Assembly (NCBI RefSeq): GCF_014649395.1
Contig: NZ_BMSY01000010.1
Coordinates: 1 to 64,000 of the forward strand
Length of the DNA: 64,000 nucleotides
Source of the DNA: Streptomyces aureoverticillatus
Lineage (GTDB): Bacteria > Actinomycetota > Actinomycetes > Streptomycetales > Streptomycetaceae
Direction: 5' to 3'
Shown: one piece after another, positions 62,142-64,000 of the stretch
How the letters are laid out: each line of letters starts with the position of its first letter
Numbering within the stretch: the first letter of the stretch is position 1
Notes under the pieces: model-generated
What the model saw: the letters and a program-made list of their open reading frames with translations, nothing else
Database searches by the model: none
Told to the model about the DNA's origin: nothing
Position numbers and translations under genes: made by a program

Positions 62142-62226
62142 GAGCCTGTCTTTGAACCCCCGTCGTTCGCGCGGAGCGCGGGCGCACCGGACGCCGGGGC
62201 GCAGGCGGGGGTTCAAAGACAGGCTC
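62142..62226. mobile_element. MITE-like element with 21-bp perfect terminal inverted repeats
   Basis: The ends are GAGCCTGTCTTTGAACCCCC plus G (62142-62162) and its exact reverse complement (62206-62226), enclosing 43 bp. TTA lies directly outside both ends (62139-62141 and 62227-62229), fitting a 3-bp TNA-type target duplication as made by some IS5-superfamily transposases. At 85 bp it has no coding capacity and would need a transposase in trans. Confidence 0.75.
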
Positions 62227-62327
62227 TTACCGCCCACACGAGTGGCGCACCCCGCAATCGGGCCCGACGCTCCACGGCCTCCCACTACGAAGATCACGAC
62301 TTGTTGTCGTGCTCTTCGGAGGAGATC

Positions 62328-62555
62328 GTGCGCATCCGCACCGCAGCCACCCGCACCCTTGCCACCCTTGCCGCCCTCACCGCCCTGCTCACCCCCACCG
62401 CCACGGCTCACGCCGACCCCGGCGACACCGTCAACCTGCCCGTCCGTGACGCCCTCACCGCCCTGCCTGTGGCCGACGAAGACCGTATATTCCCCGCAGC
62501 CGCTCCTCCAGGCCGTAATAGAACGTCAGCCCCAGTCCCCAGCACTCCCCCTTGA
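62328..62555 (+). pseudogene. Truncated secreted HNH-nuclease-like gene (signal peptide and N-terminus only)
   Basis: GTG after GGAGGAG encodes 75 residues. The first 53 look like a genuine secreted protein: signal peptide (TRTLATLAALTALLTPTATAHA) and DPGDTVNLPVRDALTALPVADEDR, which I recognise as the start of a Streptomyces HNH-family nuclease. After DEDR (base 62487) the family would go on with GYDR-like sequence; here it changes to unrelated Pro-rich residues and stops. The body of the gene has been lost by a deletion or insertion joint. Confidence 0.6.
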
Positions 62556-62751
62556 CCGTGCCGTACCGATCAGGTGACAGAGCCGCACGCGTGTGACGCT
62601 GGGGGTTACGCGCGATGCCGCCCAGCGCTGTGGTGACCCTCTCGGGCCGCATCCCGAAACGCAGCGGCCCTACACCCTCGAACGGTTCCAGCAACCAACT
62701 CCTCCGCCGGCTGTCCGGAAGCACATCCCACACACCCCACCGGTCGAACAT
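62455..62751 (-). pseudogene. Truncated hypothetical gene, antisense to the nuclease remnant
   Basis: An ATG with AAGGAT upstream opens a 98-codon frame: MFDRWGVWDVLPDSRRRSWLLEPFEGVGPLRFGMRPERVTTALGG, a typical beginning of a family of Streptomyces proteins of unknown function, then LTFYYGLEERLRGIYGL. Past base ~62490 it runs antisense through the nuclease remnant (LRRPQAGR) and stops, so its C-terminal part appears missing. It could still be translated as a short protein. Confidence 0.5.
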
Positions 62752-62763
62752 TCACTCAATCCT

Positions 62764-62934
62764 TCATTCAAGATTCCTGCCCCACGGGTCGACCTTCCGC
62801 ATCCCGCTCCGCGGTAGTGCGAGCCGGGCACCGTGCTGGGCCTCACTCTCCACAGCAGGGACATCACGCAGAATCCCCTCGCCCTGCCTCGTGACCCGAG
62901 AACCCCAGGCGATCCGGGGGCGGGGCAAGGCCCT
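62764..62934 (-). pseudogene. Possible C-terminal gene fragment upstream of the truncated gene
   Basis: The minus-strand frame after a TAA at 62935 is open for 56 codons and ends 12 nt before the next ATG. It reads PRIAWGSRVTRQGEGILRD...GARLALPRSGMRKVDPWGRN, which looks coding in composition and spacing but has no clear start and no family I can name. It may be the tail of a gene cut at its 5' side. Confidence 0.3.
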
Positions 62935-63020
62935 TTACGGGTACTCCGGGGCGGGAGAGCGGCGGTGTCGCCCCGTACCAGCATCCAATGCCGCCCTCAG
63001 CAAAGGATTCGTCGGCCAAC

Positions 63021-63058
63021 CCCGGCGGCCAGGGCCGTCAAAGGCCCTGGCCGCCGGG
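63021..63058 (-). terminator. Terminator of the LAETG surface-protein gene
   Basis: A perfect 16-bp stem CCCGGCGGCCAGGGCC / GGCCCTGGCCGCCGGG with a GTCAAA loop lies about 50 nt past the stop on the minus strand. Confidence 0.75.
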
Positions 63059-63108
63059 ATTGGCCGGCCGCGGGCCGGTCCCTCCCGGTCGTCCACGTCG
63101 GTCGCCGG

Positions 63109-64000
63109 TCAGGAGGTGTGACGGTGACGCCTGCAGGCTGCGGCGGCCAGCGCTGTGCCCAGGGCGATCGAGGCACCGCCGGCACCGAGCATCCAGCCGG
63201 AGGCGGCATCGCTGCCGGTCTCGGCCAAGGTGGCACCCGAGCCGGCCCGGTCGGCGGAATGATCGTCTCCACCGGGCCGCCCGGCGACCGGCCTAGCCTC
63301 GCCGCCCCCGGCCCCAGTAGCGGCGGGCTTGCCGGTGCCGGTGCCGGTGCTGGTGGCGGTGGGCTTACCGGTGGTCGGAAGCTCCTTCAAGTCGCCTTGC
63401 GGAGCAGGCTTGTTGCCGCCTGCCGGCTTGCCCTTGGCTGGCGGTACCCTGCCCAGCTCACTGTCCGCGGCCACGGTTTCGAACCAGTACCCCGACAGCA
63501 CCCCGGAGTGCGTGACGCCGTTCTCGTCGTAGAACCCTCCGACCGTAGTGCCCCCGCCGAAGCTATCCGGCATGCTGGCGTCGGCCTTCAGACGCAACTT
63601 TGTGTCGACGTATTCACCGGGCGCCAAGTCAGTGAAGCGAGCCTCGTAGTGATAGGAATCATCGTCGATCATTTCCTTCCAGAGGCCGGCGTCCTCGTCG
63701 TACCACCGCACCGTCAGCAGGCGCCTGGTGTCATCGCCGTTGCTCCAGGCGTTGAGGTTCATGTCGAAGCGGACCCAGATCGACGTGATCGCCTTGTCGG
63801 AGGTGTTGGCGACGCGGACGGTGAAGTTGTGCCAGCCGGAGCCGGGCGCGACCTTGCTGGGCAGACCGAGCACGGTGACGGTCAGCGCCTCACCCAACGT
63901 GACATTGGCGACCGGCTTGTCGCGGTTGATGACCTGCGAAGTGGAGGTCGGATTTTCGGGACCGCGCGGGGCGGCGGCAGGGGAGGCCGGCCTGGTCCCG
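63109..64000 (-). CDS. Sortase-anchored surface protein with LAETG signal (5' end beyond right edge)
   Basis: The last 297 codons are present and the frame stays open to the right edge, so the signal peptide lies outside. The visible N-terminal part is a Pro/Ala linker, then a beta-rich domain (ALTVTVLGLPSKVAPGSGWHNFTVRVANTSDKAITSIWVRFDMN...LLTVRWYDEDAGLWKEM...YVDTKLRLKADASMP). A Thr/Gly/Pro/Lys-rich stalk leads to LAETG, a hydrophobic stretch (WMLGAGGASIALGTALAAAAC) and the tail RRHRHTS, the classical class E sortase signal of actinomycetes. A TTG at 63897 is an unlikely start since the frame continues upstream. The function of the exposed domain is unknown. Confidence 0.85.
   Translation of the reverse strand, partial: GTRPASPAAAPRGPENPTSTSQVINRDKPVANVTLGEALTVTVLGLPSKVAPGSGWHNFTVRVANTSDKAITSIWVRFDMNLNAWSNGDDTRRLLTVRWYDEDAGLWKEMIDDDSYHYEARFTDLAPGEYVDTKLRLKADASMPDSFGGGTTVGGFYDENGVTHSGVLSGYWFETVAADSELGRVPPAKGKPAGGNKPAPQGDLKELPTTGKPTATSTGTGTGKPAATGAGGGEARPVAGRPGGDDHSADRAGSGATLAETGSDAASGWMLGAGGASIALGTALAAAACRRHRHTS

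Noticed and set aside
61538..62142. Plus-strand reading frames across the repeat array as a repetitive protein
   Set aside because: The frames are out of phase between repeat copies, lack Shine-Dalgarno sites and read as Trp/Arg/Ala-rich text without a fold.

Overview
The window is very GC-rich, and its gene set and sequence habits are those of a Streptomyces chromosome: starts directly behind -10 hexamers, twin-arginine signals, PQQ-repeat Ser/Thr kinases, LAETG-type sorting signals and small dispersed hairpin repeats. Gene order resembles, from memory and unchecked, the conserved core-chromosome region of S. coelicolor that runs from glgE/glgP to gcvT and an oligopeptide transporter. Only the last ~2.6 kb looks like a rearranged accessory patch. 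I saw no rRNA, complete tRNA, CRISPR array, prophage or secondary-metabolite cluster.

Left part (1-17.8 kb). The 5' part of glgE (maltosyltransferase) runs off the left edge. Then come a secreted subtilase, a hemerythrin-VOC fusion, two tandem receptor-like Ser/Thr kinases with PQQ-type propellers, and glycogen phosphorylase. Two paralogous M4 metalloproteases share a conserved upstream element. A large SUKH/SMI1-type protein follows. With glgX at 28-31 kb, this gives most of an alpha-glucan cycle: GlgE builds, GlgP and GlgX degrade.

Middle (17.8-46 kb). Here are a heterodimeric ABC exporter with one degenerate ATP site, a DrrAB-type ABC pair followed by a NarL-type two-component system, a streptogrisin-like protease, a LysR regulator, and two tandem lipoprotein L,D-transpeptidases. 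Further on are an enoyl-CoA hydratase, an RsbW-like ATPase, a degenerate NodB lipoprotein coupled to a YVTN propeller lipoprotein, and a small EF-hand protein. leuA overlaps an ABC ATPase gene. Last come GntR plus class A beta-lactamase, a divergent AraC/oxidoreductase pair, and a divergent GH25 muramidase/PI-PLC pair.

Serine/glycine island (46-54.4 kb). sdaA, glyA, gcvH and gcvT lie on the minus strand, with a tandem glycine riboswitch upstream of gcvT. Diverging from them are a P-loop kinase-like protein and two SseB-domain proteins. Together these handle glycine cleavage, serine-glycine interconversion and serine deamination.

Right part (54.7-64 kb). A complete five-gene oligopeptide ABC transporter ends in an ATPase with an unusual Ala/Glu/Lys-rich tail. 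After it lie a repeat array, an 85-bp MITE-like element with 21-bp terminal inverted repeats and TTA flanks, two truncated genes fused head to head, and the 3' part of a gene for an LAETG-anchored surface protein that runs off the right edge.
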